DNA of 64,000 nucleotides from Leptolinea tardivitalis (GTDB lineage Bacteria; Chloroflexota; Anaerolineae; Anaerolineales; Anaerolineaceae), in assembly GCF_001050275.1 (NCBI RefSeq), contig NZ_BBYA01000008.1, forward strand, positions 248,001 to 312,000, read 5' to 3'. Below the pieces are notes generated by a model. It did no database searches, was not told the DNA's origin, and saw only the letters and a list, made by a program, of their open reading frames with translations. The position numbers and the translations under genes were made by a program. Each line of letters starts with the position of its first letter. Within the stretch, counting starts at the first letter, position 1. Below are positions 1 to 9,178 of this stretch, in pieces.

Positions 1-1763
1 TAAGGCGTTACAATGCCATACCGGATGCTCAACTTCACGATCTGATCGACAGTTTCTCTATCAGACCCATCAAGTCGGATGCGATTCAATAAGGTTCCGA
101 TTTTTCGGGTTGCCCATAACCGGGGCAAACTGGACTCGGGGGAAAGATTTGAGGGGCTTTCTTCTGTAAATGTCACATTGAAATCATGCGATAGCATTTT
201 TTTATTGGATTTCCCGGTGAGATGGATAACAGCCGAACCTCCATTTTGGTATCGGCCTGTCAACACAAGTTGACTCCCCTGAAAAAGATCTGGTAATGAA
301 GAAGGGTAAATATCGTAGGTTTTTACTCCTGAAATTTCTACATGGATGTCTGTCAAAACAGGAGTGGAGATTTTTTCATAAAAACCAGAAAGTGATTGAT
401 CCAGGGCATCTCCGGGTTTGACATAGGTGCTGGCGCCATGATGATCCTGACTAAGGGTATCCAGTAGAAATGTATCCACATCGTAACCCACTCCGAAGGA
501 AAAGATACGAACATTCGATCGGTTTTTCCCTGAAAGATTCTCTAAAATTTGACGACTTTCCCTGACTCCAACTGTTGGCAAGCCATCGGTCAGGAAAAGC
601 AGATATGTTGGTCGTTCCGAATCAGATGCTTCGATTGATTCCAGCAAGGCACGGTTGATATCTGTGCTTCCGGCAGCACTTATCCGATTCAGCCATTGAA
701 TCGCTTCACTTGCTTCTGAAGCCGGTGATAAACCTGATGTAAAATGCTCCACACTGCTGCTGAAGGTGGAAAGATGAAAACGGTCGTTTTTCCCCAGGTG
801 GTCCAGCACATAGCTGGCAGCAGTTTTTGCCTGCTGAATTTTCTCTCCATCCATACTTCCAGACCGATCGATAACCAGAAGAATATCCTTGGCTACCTGT
901 TCCGTTTCGCTGTCAGGGCGGGGTGCCGCCAGCAAAAGGAAAAAGCCGTCAGGATCATTCACATCCCGCCCATCTCTATACGTGAAAAGATTCAAGGCCT
1001 CTTCATCACCATAGGAATAATACAGGGTAAAGTCTGAATCAGGCTTGAGATTGCCGGCTTCATAACTGGCTGTGGCTGAATTGAGAGCAGTTCGATGAAC
1101 ATCTACAGAATGGCTGGGTGAATAAATTGCTCCAATCGGATTCGGAGTATTTATCTCTACTGTAACTGATACTTTTTCCAATGGCTCTGCCGAGAATTTT
1201 TCGGTATTTAAAGGGTAAACATATTTCACAAGGCCATTATCTGCTGTTAATGCCTGGGTATACTCCAATTCCACCCGGCGTTCTTCACCGGAAGCAAATG
1301 GAAAAATCCTCGCCTGCAAGGCTCCTCGATCGGTGTATTCCAGCAAGGCTGGATCGCGCATGGAACGGATGATATCCAGGTATGTTCTACGGGCTTCTTC
1401 TGCTGAAAGTACTTTTCCTTCCACTGCCTGGCCGTCTATCCATAGTGTGAAGCTCTGAACAACCGCATCTTTTGGAAGTGGGAAAACATAGGTACCTTCT
1501 ACAGTAGAAGAAGACGTATTTCGAAAAATCTGGTCAACATGCGTTACAGCTAACTGACCTGAAATTTTGACAGTTACTGTGTGATTGATAACAGTCAGAG
1601 GACTGCTTGAAAGAGTAAAGACCGGTGGATGACAGGAGCCCGGATCACAGATCGGGGGTTCGGGTATGATGATTCCATCCGCCAATACCGGAATCGTTGA
1701 GGATATTAAAGTGAAGACTGCTAATGTAAAACTAAATATCCAGAGAGTACATTTCTTCATCAT
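1..1763 (-). CDS. VIT and VWA domain surface protein (C-terminus beyond window)
   Basis: Reading the minus strand gives an uninterrupted frame of 587 codons that runs off the left edge, so the C-terminus is missing. A signal peptide (MKKCTLWIFSFTLAVF onward, ending near ALADG-like residues) is followed by a VIT-like domain with the family pattern QIFRNTSS..EGTYVFPLPKDA and then a von Willebrand A domain whose metal site DRSGSM follows DILLVI; the last visible residues RYGIVTP are typical of the region after the VWA domain in this family. Two adjacent ATG codons start at 1763 and 1760; GGAGG lies just upstream and its spacing suits the second one better. The protein is likely exported and mediates adhesion or protein interaction; the ligand is unknown. 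Confidence 0.85.
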   Translation of the reverse strand, partial: MMKKCTLWIFSFTLAVFTLISSTIPVLADGIIIPEPPICDPGSCHPPVFTLSSSPLTVINHTVTVKISGQLAVTHVDQIFRNTSSSTVEGTYVFPLPKDAVVQSFTLWIDGQAVEGKVLSAEEARRTYLDIIRSMRDPALLEYTDRGALQARIFPFASGEERRVELEYTQALTADNGLVKYVYPLNTEKFSAEPLEKVSVTVEINTPNPIGAIYSPSHSVDVHRTALNSATASYEAGNLKPDSDFTLYYSYGDEEALNLFTYRDGRDVNDPDGFFLLLAAPRPDSETEQVAKDILLVIDRSGSMDGEKIQQAKTAASYVLDHLGKNDRFHLSTFSSSVEHFTSGLSPASEASEAIQWLNRISAAGSTDINRALLESIEASDSERPTYLLFLTDGLPTVGVRESRQILENLSGKNRSNVRIFSFGVGYDVDTFLLDTLSQDHHGASTYVKPGDALDQSLSGFYEKISTPVLTDIHVEISGVKTYDIYPSSLPDLFQGSQLVLTGRYQNGGSAVIHLTGKSNKKMLSHDFNVTFTEESPSNLSPESSLPRLWATRKIGTLLNRIRLDGSDRETVDQIVKLSIRYGIVTP

Positions 1764-1833
1764 ATCCTCCATCCGATAAAATGATCTTGTGTTCTATCGT
1801 ATGGACGATAATGGCACCGATATTGTTCCAATA

Positions 1834-3606
1834 TTACCGGTCAAAGAAAATAAGATTAGTCTGCTGTTCCCAGAGACGCCTGTACAACCCCTGAGTAATC
1901 AACAGGTCTGTATGTGTGCCGCGCTCTACGATTTTTCCATCATCTAAAACCAGAATTTCATCATAGAGATGCATTCCAGTTAATCGGTGAGTCGCAATAA
2001 TCTGAGCACAATTTGGCTGACACTGGAGCAGGAGATGAAGCAGCTTATCCTCTGATGCAAGGTCAAGGTTGGCAAATGGTTCGTCAGCCAGCAATAAGGG
2101 CCGATTGAGAAGAATGGTACGTGCCAGCAATAAACGCTGCCTTTCACCCCCACTCAATTGACTGCCATTGTCTCCCAGCCAGGTATCCAACCCATTCGGA
2201 AGAGAATTCAGCCAGGCGGTCAATCCTACTTCTTCCAATATGGATTGAAAATTTGGATTATATGAATTCGCAAGTTTTAGGTTCTCTTTTATTGATGTAG
2301 AAAACAGATAGGCATTTTGCGATAAGACACCAATCAGACCGCGTATAGAATATCCATCCAACTCACATGCATCTTTCCCATTCCAGAAAACCGTATCCGA
2401 TAAGACCGGGAGGTTATGTTGAATTATGTTGAGTAAGGTAGTTTTACCGCTTCCGCTTGGACCTACAATGGCGATTCGTTTCCCTGGCGTTATCTGCAGG
2501 GAGACGTCAAAAAGTGCCGGTTTTTGTGCTCCTGGATATGTAAAATTCAAATGCCGAATTGTCAGGTTGGAAAAATGGGTAATATTTTCCGGGTGAATCG
2601 GTTCTGGAATTGGCACAGGCCTGTCGGCCAGGTCGAACAACCGACGAGCTGCTGCCAGACTGGTTTCAATTTTAACTGTTGCAGAAGGGAGGAGATTAAT
2701 CGGTTCAAAACTGGCCAACGTAATTAATGCCAATACAGCCAACGACACTCCATCAATCTGGCCTGACCGGACAAGGGGAATCCCCAGATATAAGATTCCC
2801 ACCAGAGTCAGGTTTGAAATGAGAGTACCGGTTCCCAATGAAATTGAATACCAGATGGATAGGGAAAGACTGGCATCCTTTGCCTGCCGGGAACCCGTCT
2901 TAATCTTTTGAAGGTGCGCATCAACAGTATTCGCCATTAATATCTCTGCGGCACCGTCAATGGTCTCAACGGCTAATTCTGAAAGTCGAGTACGGGTTTG
3001 AATTCGGGCGCGAGACAGGCGGCTGGTGATAGAACGAATTTGTAACGATAAAACCAACCCAGTAAGGATCAATCCAATAGCCAACATTCCAGCCATTGAA
3101 ATTGAATATTGAAGAGTAAACAAACTGACCCCGGTAGTCACGATGGCTGCCGCAATGGGAGGCGCTATCCCGCGAACATAAAAATCTTCCAATGTTTCAA
3201 TATCCTGGACTGATCCTGCCAGAAGATTGCCTGATTTCAAATCTTCAACCCCACCGGGGACGAGAGGTTCAATTGCCCTGAAAAACCATCCACGCAGTTC
3301 TGATAATAATTTGAAATTGACGGAATGTGAAACCAGCCTCTCCAGATAGCGGAATACTCCCCGGGAGATTCCAAAGGTTCGAACACCTACTATTGCCACC
3401 TGAAGGACAGCTATGGAAGGCTGTAAGGCGGCTGTGGCAATCAAATAAGCAGAGGTACCCATCATTCCGATATTGGCTGCTGTGGTAGCCAGAGAAAGCA
3501 ACATAGACAGACTGATCTCTTTCCAATATGGCCGGGCAAATGACAATAACCGGCGGGACACTTCCGTTGAAATTGCAGCAGGATCAGCCAGATCCACGGC
3601 ATTCAT
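1834..3606 (-). CDS. cydC: Cysteine/glutathione ABC exporter subunit CydC
   Basis: A 590-residue half-transporter with an N-terminal six-helix membrane domain and a C-terminal ATPase: Walker A GPSGSGKTT near residue 381, signature LSGGERQR near 484, Walker B LLLADEP near 507 and switch His in IIATHR. CydDC exports cysteine and glutathione and is required for assembly of cytochrome bd oxidase. Its ATG overlaps the cydD stop by four bases (ATGA), so the two are translationally coupled and form the heterodimer expected of the family. The oxidase genes cydAB are present 15 kb away on the other strand, which supports the assignment over a generic ABC exporter. Which of the two subunits is C and which is D rests on gene order and general resemblance. 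Confidence 0.88.
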   Translation of the reverse strand: MNAVDLADPAAISTEVSRRLLSFARPYWKEISLSMLLSLATTAANIGMMGTSAYLIATAALQPSIAVLQVAIVGVRTFGISRGVFRYLERLVSHSVNFKLLSELRGWFFRAIEPLVPGGVEDLKSGNLLAGSVQDIETLEDFYVRGIAPPIAAAIVTTGVSLFTLQYSISMAGMLAIGLILTGLVLSLQIRSITSRLSRARIQTRTRLSELAVETIDGAAEILMANTVDAHLQKIKTGSRQAKDASLSLSIWYSISLGTGTLISNLTLVGILYLGIPLVRSGQIDGVSLAVLALITLASFEPINLLPSATVKIETSLAAARRLFDLADRPVPIPEPIHPENITHFSNLTIRHLNFTYPGAQKPALFDVSLQITPGKRIAIVGPSGSGKTTLLNIIQHNLPVLSDTVFWNGKDACELDGYSIRGLIGVLSQNAYLFSTSIKENLKLANSYNPNFQSILEEVGLTAWLNSLPNGLDTWLGDNGSQLSGGERQRLLLARTILLNRPLLLADEPFANLDLASEDKLLHLLLQCQPNCAQIIATHRLTGMHLYDEILVLDDGKIVERGTHTDLLITQGLYRRLWEQQTNLIFFDR

Positions 3607-5336
3607 AATTTCGATTCTCCGGCAAAAAGGGCGGCATATTGATGGTTTGACTGGAGTAGATCGTCATGTTTCCCTGAGCAGACGAGCTTCCCGGCTTGCA
3701 ACATTATCACACGGTCAGCCTGTCTGACAGTGTCCAGACGGTGGGCAATAATCAGACATGTCCGGTTATGCTTCAATTTTGATAAGGATTGTGTCAAATC
3801 AGTTTCAAGGAGGGCGTCAAGATGTGAGGTTGGTTCATCGAGAACCAGAATTGGTGCATTTTTCAAGAACGCTCTCGCCAATCCCAGCCGTTGCGCCTGA
3901 CCGCCGCTAAATCGAAAGGCATTTTCTCCTACTTGAGTATCCAATCCCTGCGGCAGATTCAGGATAAGATCATCAAGCCGGGCATCTCGTAAAGCCTCGA
4001 GCAGTTCTTTTTCGTCGGCTTCTGGTTGAACTAGTGAAAGGTTTTCTCGAATGGACGCATTGAATAGTGTGGGACGTTGGTCTAGCCAGGCGATCCCTGT
4101 GCGCCATTGATCAACGGAAAATTCCTGAATATTCTGGTTGTTGTAAAGAATTCTCCCTGATTGAGGTTCAATGAACCGAAGAAATAAAGATACAAGAGTA
4201 CTTTTTCCTGCTCCGTTTAGGCCGACAAGGGCTATAGTCTCCCCTGATTGAATGGAGAATGTTACATGACTGACAGCCTCATTATCACGGCCAGGGTAAA
4301 CAAATGAAACGTCTTCAAACTGAATGTCAAATGGGAGAGTAAAAAGAGAGGAAGTTTTTCTTATGGCGGCCGGCAATCGAGGTTCTGGTTCATCCAGAAT
4401 GGTGAATAATTGCCGGGCGGCACTGACTCCATTTCGCGAGGCATGAAATCGGGCTCCAAGTTGACGCAATGGCAGGTAGAACTCCGGGGCGATTACCAAT
4501 AAAAAGAACGCCTGCTGAAATTCTATCTGACCATACAAAAGCCGGATTCCGATTTCCACAGCGATAACCGCCACACTCAATGTGGCAGCCAGCTCGAGTA
4601 CCAGGGCAGAGAGAAATGAAATTCGCAATACATTCATGGTGGCAGACCGGTATCTTTCGCTGACAATATCCAATTGGACGGCGTGATCTTGAATGCGTCC
4701 AAGTTTCTTTAATTCCGCTATTCCACGGATGGAATCAAGGAAAAAGCCACTCATCTTGCTGAATGTTTGATACTGCCGATGAGTCAGGGTTTCGGTAGTT
4801 TTGCCGATCAAAATCATAAATATTGGAATTAATGGTGCGGTTAAAAGCAAAATGACAGCCGACAGAACGTCAATGGGAAAAACAACAGCCAGAATACCCA
4901 ACGGTAGTACGGCAGCGATCACCAGTTGAGGAAGATACTGACTAAAATATGCATCCAGAGTGTCTATGGCGCCTGTGAGAGTATATGAGAGACTACCAGC
5001 CTGTTGTTGGCTGATAAACGCCGGTCCAAGTTTTAAAACTTTGGCGGTCAATTTCTCACGGATATCTGCCCGGATATTTTCCGAAAGGATGGAAGCGCTG
5101 TATTCATTGGTAAAAACTGCGATTGCCCTGAAGATTACAATTGTTATTAGAAAAACGAGAAGGGGTGATACCTGTTCAAGATCGGCTTTTTCCAGATGTA
5201 CCCGGCTGATGATTTGAGATAAAAACCAGGCCTGTCCGATAACCAATCCACCTGTCAGAATGGCAGAGATGATAACGATGGTAAAGAGCAACGTATTGGA
5301 GATAGCCAGGCGGGTCAGGCGGCGTTGGATTGTCAT
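3603..5336 (-). CDS. cydD: Cysteine/glutathione ABC exporter subunit CydD
   Basis: A 577-residue ABC half-exporter: membrane domain over about residues 1-310, Walker A GLNGAGKST near 370, signature FSGGQAQR, Walker B ILVLDEPTSHLD and a switch His in LIIAHR. It pairs with the downstream, overlapping cydC. No Shine-Dalgarno sequence precedes the ATG; instead a good promoter (TTGACG, 17-base spacer, CACAAT) ends seven bases before it, so the mRNA may begin at the start codon itself. The gene follows closely after a perfect 19-bp terminator hairpin belonging to the upstream gene, so cydDC is its own transcription unit. The usual partner gene pair cydAB is not adjacent. Confidence 0.88.
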   Translation of the reverse strand: MTIQRRLTRLAISNTLLFTIVIISAILTGGLVIGQAWFLSQIISRVHLEKADLEQVSPLLVFLITIVIFRAIAVFTNEYSASILSENIRADIREKLTAKVLKLGPAFISQQQAGSLSYTLTGAIDTLDAYFSQYLPQLVIAAVLPLGILAVVFPIDVLSAVILLLTAPLIPIFMILIGKTTETLTHRQYQTFSKMSGFFLDSIRGIAELKKLGRIQDHAVQLDIVSERYRSATMNVLRISFLSALVLELAATLSVAVIAVEIGIRLLYGQIEFQQAFFLLVIAPEFYLPLRQLGARFHASRNGVSAARQLFTILDEPEPRLPAAIRKTSSLFTLPFDIQFEDVSFVYPGRDNEAVSHVTFSIQSGETIALVGLNGAGKSTLVSLFLRFIEPQSGRILYNNQNIQEFSVDQWRTGIAWLDQRPTLFNASIRENLSLVQPEADEKELLEALRDARLDDLILNLPQGLDTQVGENAFRFSGGQAQRLGLARAFLKNAPILVLDEPTSHLDALLETDLTQSLSKLKHNRTCLIIAHRLDTVRQADRVIMLQAGKLVCSGKHDDLLQSNHQYAALFAGESKL

Positions 5337-5343
5337 GTATTCT

Positions 5344-5372
5344 ATTGTGCCTGAGGCGAGCGACTACGTCAA
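5344..5372 (-). promoter_or_regulatory. Promoter of cydDC, apparently leaderless
   Basis: On the minus strand, TTGACG (5372-5367) and CACAAT (5349-5344) are separated by 17 bases. Only seven bases lie between the -10 element and the cydD ATG at 5336, so transcription is predicted to start at or within a base or two of the ATG. Confidence 0.6.
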
Positions 5373-5376
5373 CTCG

Positions 5377-5418
5377 ATGCAAAAGAAAAGCTCCTAAGAA
5401 GGAGCTTTTCTTTTGCAT
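5377..5418 (-). terminator. Rho-independent terminator of the secreted coiled-coil gene
   Basis: A perfect 19-bp inverted repeat (5377-5395 and 5400-5418) with a four-base loop; on the minus strand the 3' arm is rich in T (CTTTTCTTTT). It begins within the stop codon of the gene ending at 5418 and insulates it from the cydD promoter. Confidence 0.85.
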
Positions 5419-6029
5419 TAAGATGGATCTACCGTCGAAGTGGTTGTTGGTTTCGGATTGGCTTTCCGGTAATCCTGGCCAGCCGCACGCAAATTTTTAA
5501 GAGCCTCGCCCAGTATATCGCGGACTTCTTTATTGCCTTTCCGAATTTCTTCGACTGTGATCTTTGCCAGTGTTGAGTCTGTTACTTTATTGGTATCATC
5601 AAACCCCTGGTGTAGTTGGATCAGTTTGCCGGTGCGATCGTATACCAGTCTGGCCTTCCCCAGTTGAGCATTGAAATCTGATAGAGCCTTTTCCAATTCC
5701 GTAGTGTCTTTCCCATTTTCTTTTGCACGGGCAATTAATTCTGATATTTTCTCCGAAGCTTTATCCGCTTTGGAGATTAATTTCTCCTGTCTTTCATGAT
5801 TTTGCTTTTCGCGTTGGAAAATTAACCCTAATGCCACAGGGTGTTTTCCGGTATTATCGTTTTCTGGTGTAATTGGTTCTTCCGGTATGGCCGTGGTTTC
5901 CGGCGGAACTGAATCATCTGCCGGTGAACTGGCTTTTACCAGACTTGTCGGTTGAAGCCAGAATAATACAGTGGCCATTAGAATAACCAGTAAAAAATTG
6001 AAAACTCTTTTTCCATTAACCTGTTTCAT
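5418..6029 (-). CDS. Secreted or membrane-anchored coiled-coil protein, function unknown
   Basis: 203 residues. An N-terminal hydrophobic segment (about residues 10-27, followed by VKASS) looks like a signal peptide or anchor. Next comes a Pro/Glu/Thr-rich low-complexity stretch (about 35-60), then a charged, Lys/Glu/Ala-rich helical region (about 65-190) with a heptad-like pattern and no cysteines, and a Thr/Ser/Pro-rich tail. I do not recognise the family. GGAG lies five bases before the ATG. It is a single-gene unit between the leuS terminator and its own terminator. Extracellular or cell-wall location is inferred only from the N-terminus. Confidence 0.75.
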   Translation of the reverse strand: MKQVNGKRVFNFLLVILMATVLFWLQPTSLVKASSPADDSVPPETTAIPEEPITPENDNTGKHPVALGLIFQREKQNHERQEKLISKADKASEKISELIARAKENGKDTTELEKALSDFNAQLGKARLVYDRTGKLIQLHQGFDDTNKVTDSTLAKITVEEIRKGNKEVRDILGEALKNLRAAGQDYRKANPKPTTTSTVDPS

Positions 6030-6158
6030 ATAAACTCCGTTTCTCTATTAAAGTTAACGACATTGTAGAAACGGGGCGTCATACGAATATTTCAGCCATG
6101 TAATGAAAATGTAAAAAGCATCAAAATCGGATGAGACCAATCTATTTCCCTGAAATGA

Positions 6159-6186
6159 AAAGAGCCACCCAGGTGGGTGACTCTTT
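6159..6186 (-). terminator. Terminator after leuS
   Basis: Inverted repeat of about 13 bp (6159-6171 and 6174-6186, one non-Watson-Crick pair) lying 30-57 bases beyond the leuS stop and followed on the minus strand by a T-rich run (CTTTTCATTT). Confidence 0.7.
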
Positions 6187-6215
6187 ATCCTTATTTGGTA
6201 TAACAACCAGCGATT

Positions 6216-8672
6216 TTATCCAACAACATTAACCAGCCGGCCGGGTACATAAATCACCTGTTTGGGCTGGCGGCCATCAAGGGCACGTTGAACGGCCTCA
6301 TTGGCCAGTGCGGCAGCTTTGGCATCTGCCTCAGACACATTCACAGGCATAATCAAACGATCGCGTACTTTGCCATTCACCTGAATGACCAGTGTAATGG
6401 TTTCATCAGCCGCTGCCTGTTCATCTACGGTCGGCCATTTTTGGGTATGAATGGAGTATGGTTTGCCCAGGCGCGACCAGATTTCTTCAGAGATATGCGG
6501 TGCAACCGGTGCCAGCATGCGAAGATAGACATCCACCGCTTCATCCCAGGCTTTTGATGGGCCGGGATTTTCCTGGCGGAATTTCTGCATATCGTTTAAC
6601 AGCTCCATCAAACCGGAGACAATTGTGTTGAATTCAAAGTTTTCGAAATCGCGTGTAACGGAACGCAGTGTTTGATGAAGCCTGCGGCGCAGATTTTTCT
6701 CTGCTTCCACTGATGGAGACTTACCGGCAGATGGTTCCTGCATGATTGTCCACACACGGCGCAGCCAGCGGACTGTACCGTCAATACCCGTTTTGTTCCA
6801 GGGCGCACCCAGATCCCAACGGGCGAAGAACATCAGGTAGGCACGAACGGAATCTGCACCGTATGCTTTCACCAAATCATCAGGGGCAACCACGTTCCCG
6901 CGGCTCTTACTCATCTTTTCTGAATCTTCACCGAGCACAATACCCTGATTGCGCAGCGTAAGCATAGGTTCCGGCCCTTTCGCGATGCCCATATCACGCA
7001 GGGCTTTCTGGAAGAAGCGGGTATAGATGAGGTGCATGGTGGCATGTTCAATACCACCGGTATACACATCAACCGGAGCCCAGTAGTTGTATTCCGCCGG
7101 ATCAAAAGGACCTTTGTCATAATTCGGTGATAAATAACGCAGGTGATACCAGGAGGAGCACATAAAGGTATCCATGGTATCGGTTTCGCGTTCAGCCGGT
7201 CCTCCGCATTGCGGGCAGGTTGTTTTCTTCCAGGTAGGATGCAGTTTCAGAGGACTTTCGCCGGTTGGTTTCCACTCTACATCATCGGGCAGCAAAACAG
7301 GGAGTTGGTCATCTGGCACAGGGACAACGCCGCATTTATCGCAGAAGACCATGGGGATGGGAGCCCCCCAGTACCGTTGACGTGAGATTAACCAATCACG
7401 GATTCGATAGTTGGTGGTGGCATGGCCGGCTTTCTTTGCTTCCAGGAATGCGATAATTTTCTCCATCGCTTTGTTTTCTGGAGTGCCGGTCAATTCTCCA
7501 GAGTTGACCATACTGCCTTTGGCAGGAACAGCCGCCTCCATGGTGTCGGGGTCGATCACAGCTTCTCCGGCAGGTTGAATAACCACACGAATGGGTAAGT
7601 TGAATTTGCGGGCAAATTCAAAGTCACGCTGGTCATGTGCAGGAACGGCCATGATGGCGCCGGTACCGTATGTCATTAGCACATAATCGGCAATCCAGAC
7701 TGGAATTTTCTCTCCATTGACCGGATTAATGGCATAGCCTCCAGTGAAAACACCTGTTTTTTCCTTATCGGCGGCTTCCCGTTGAATATCCGATTGGCGG
7801 ATGGTTTCAGCCAGGTAGGCATCCACCTGTGATTTCTGGGTGGCTGAGGTCAATTTGGCGACAAGAGGATGTTCGGGAGCCAGAACCATGAAGGTAACAC
7901 CCCAAAGGGTATCCGGTCGGGTAGTGAAGACTTCCAGAGGATCACCCTGTTCGGTACGGAATGTCACCGAGGCACCTGAGGATTTACCGATCCAGTTGGT
8001 TTGCAGCGTTTTGACTCGTTCTGGCCAGTCAATGGTGCTGAAATCCAGCAATTCTTCGGCATAATTTGTAATCTTGAAAAACCATTGGTTAAGATCTTTC
8101 TTTATGACCGGCGTACCGCAGCGTTCACAATGACGGTCATCGCCCCAAACCTGTTCGCGGGCAAGGGTTGTATTGCAATTCGGACACCAGTCAACTGGAG
8201 AATGTTTGCGGTAAGCCAACCCATGTTTGTAAAGCTGGGTGAAGAACCATTGAGACCACTTGTAATATTTAGGGTCAGCGGAAATGGCTTCGCGCCGCCA
8301 GTCGAACATGCCCCCCATGCTTTTTAGCTGGAGGCGCATACGTTCAATATTGGCATAGGTCCATGTTTTTGGGTGTATGTTCTTTTTAATTGCAGCATTC
8401 TCAGCAGGCAGGCCGAAGGCGTCAAATCCCATCGGAAAGAGAACATTAAAACCGCGCATACGCATAAAACGTGCGCGGGCATCGGCAGGTGTCATGGCAT
8501 ACCAGTGACCGATATGTAGATCGCCAGACGGGTAGGGAAGCATCGTTAACGCATAGTGCTTGGGTTTGGATGTATCGATATCCGAATTGTATAAACCGTC
8601 TTTGTCCCAGCGCTGCTGCCAGCGGGGTTCGATCTCACCGGGGTCATATGTAGGGATTGAAGCCTGACTCAT
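6216..8672 (-). CDS. leuS: Leucyl-tRNA synthetase
   Basis: 818 residues, normal length for the bacterial enzyme, which charges tRNA-Leu with leucine. The HIGH signature appears as DLHIGH near residue 54 and KMSKS as SEKMSKSRGN near 587. The editing domain occupies roughly residues 220-410 with the family threonine-rich segment TTRPDTLWG and the motif GTGAIMAVPAHD. Two Cys-pair zinc-ribbon-like motifs (CPNC/CERC near 160-185, CDKC and CPQC near 440-485) are visible. The gene is preceded by a T-box leader whose specifier codon is a leucine codon, which independently confirms the amino acid specificity. Expression should rise when uncharged tRNA-Leu accumulates. Confidence 0.97.
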   Translation of the reverse strand: MSQASIPTYDPGEIEPRWQQRWDKDGLYNSDIDTSKPKHYALTMLPYPSGDLHIGHWYAMTPADARARFMRMRGFNVLFPMGFDAFGLPAENAAIKKNIHPKTWTYANIERMRLQLKSMGGMFDWRREAISADPKYYKWSQWFFTQLYKHGLAYRKHSPVDWCPNCNTTLAREQVWGDDRHCERCGTPVIKKDLNQWFFKITNYAEELLDFSTIDWPERVKTLQTNWIGKSSGASVTFRTEQGDPLEVFTTRPDTLWGVTFMVLAPEHPLVAKLTSATQKSQVDAYLAETIRQSDIQREAADKEKTGVFTGGYAINPVNGEKIPVWIADYVLMTYGTGAIMAVPAHDQRDFEFARKFNLPIRVVIQPAGEAVIDPDTMEAAVPAKGSMVNSGELTGTPENKAMEKIIAFLEAKKAGHATTNYRIRDWLISRQRYWGAPIPMVFCDKCGVVPVPDDQLPVLLPDDVEWKPTGESPLKLHPTWKKTTCPQCGGPAERETDTMDTFMCSSWYHLRYLSPNYDKGPFDPAEYNYWAPVDVYTGGIEHATMHLIYTRFFQKALRDMGIAKGPEPMLTLRNQGIVLGEDSEKMSKSRGNVVAPDDLVKAYGADSVRAYLMFFARWDLGAPWNKTGIDGTVRWLRRVWTIMQEPSAGKSPSVEAEKNLRRRLHQTLRSVTRDFENFEFNTIVSGLMELLNDMQKFRQENPGPSKAWDEAVDVYLRMLAPVAPHISEEIWSRLGKPYSIHTQKWPTVDEQAAADETITLVIQVNGKVRDRLIMPVNVSEADAKAAALANEAVQRALDGRQPKQVIYVPGRLVNVVG

Positions 8673-8698
8673 AAATCATCTCCAAATAGTAATTTAAA

Positions 8699-8938
8699 CA
8701 AAAAACCCTTCGCCATCAGGGGCGAAGGGACTTTCTCCGTGGTACCACCCTGCTTGCCCGGTAAACCAGGCCGCTTTGGGCGCTGTATCGGGCGTACCCG
8801 CCGCCAGCTTATGTATTCACCGCGGCTGCATACCAACGTTCGGTACGGCGGGCGAGTTCTGTCTCTTCGGTGTTCCGTAACACCTGCCGGTCTTTCACCT
8901 GTTGACCGGCTCTCTGACGGATGGCATACTACTCCCGC
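8699..8938 (-). ncRNA. T-box riboswitch leader of leuS (leucine specific)
   Basis: The leader carries the T-box core AGGGTGGTACCACG (8751-8738) followed by a terminator hairpin with a T run. At the 5' side a helix GCGGG (8938-8934) pairs with CCCGC (8852-8848); it is followed by AGTA, the specifier-loop S-turn sequence, and on the 3' side the loop reads GAA-CTC-G. CTC (8856-8854) is therefore the predicted specifier codon, a leucine codon. Stem I also holds a seven-bp hairpin GCCGGTC/GACCGGC (8910-8904 with 8892-8886) with an AGGTGA loop. The UGGU bulge fits a tRNA with discriminator A. Binding of uncharged tRNA-Leu(GAG) would stabilise the antiterminator. Confidence 0.92.
8700..8729 (-). terminator. 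T-box regulated terminator upstream of leuS
   Basis: Nine-bp hairpin CCCTTCGCC/GGCGAAGGG (8729-8721 with 8714-8706) followed by a run of six T on the minus strand. It is the mutually exclusive partner of the T-box antiterminator just upstream and lies about 27 bases before the leuS ATG. Confidence 0.9.
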
Positions 8939-8946
8939 AAAATGTG

Positions 8947-9019
8947 TGGACCCAGAGAGATTCGAACTCTCGGCCTTCTCAATGCCATTGAGACGCGCTC
9001 CCAACTGCGCTATGGGCCC
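8947..9019 (-). tRNA. tRNA-Ala(GGC)
   Basis: Cloverleaf folds cleanly: acceptor GGGCCCA/TGGGTCC with the G3-U70 pair that marks alanine tRNAs, D arm with GCGC stem, anticodon stem TCTCA/TGAGA with loop ATGGCAT giving anticodon GGC, and T loop TTCGAAT. Discriminator is A; CCA is not encoded. Its 3' end lies only eight bases before the first helix of the leuS T-box leader. Confidence 0.95.
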
Positions 9020-9059
9020 ATTCAATTGTTAATCTCTGTTTCTTTCGATCCCGTCCAAG

Positions 9060-9132
9060 TGGACCTGGAGGGATTCGAACCCTCGGCCTCTTCAGTGCGA
9101 TTGAAGCGCGCTCCCAACTGCGCTACAGGCCC
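9060..9132 (-). tRNA. tRNA-Ala(CGC)
   Basis: Acceptor GGGCCTG/CAGGTCC with G3-U70, anticodon stem CTTCA/TGAAG and loop ATCGCAC giving anticodon CGC; T arm GAGGG/CCCTC with loop TTCGAAT. Discriminator A, no encoded CCA. It is first in a probable tRNA-Ala, tRNA-Ala, T-box, leuS transcript, 40 bases ahead of the second tRNA. Confidence 0.95.
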
Positions 9133-9149
9133 GTTACCAGAGTGATTGC

Positions 9150-9178
9150 ATTTTACCTGAGGGGTAGGGTGTTGTCAA
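9150..9178 (-). promoter_or_regulatory. Promoter of the tRNA-Ala pair and probably leuS
   Basis: TTGACA (9178-9173), 17-base spacer, TAAAAT (9155-9150) on the minus strand, placing the transcript start about 10 bases before the first tRNA. I see no comparably good promoter between the tRNAs and the T-box leader. Confidence 0.8.

Noticed and set aside
8669-9145. Open frames of 74-118 codons on both strands across the tRNA and T-box region
   Set aside because: They run through two well-folded tRNAs and a T-box leader and are shadows of structured RNA.
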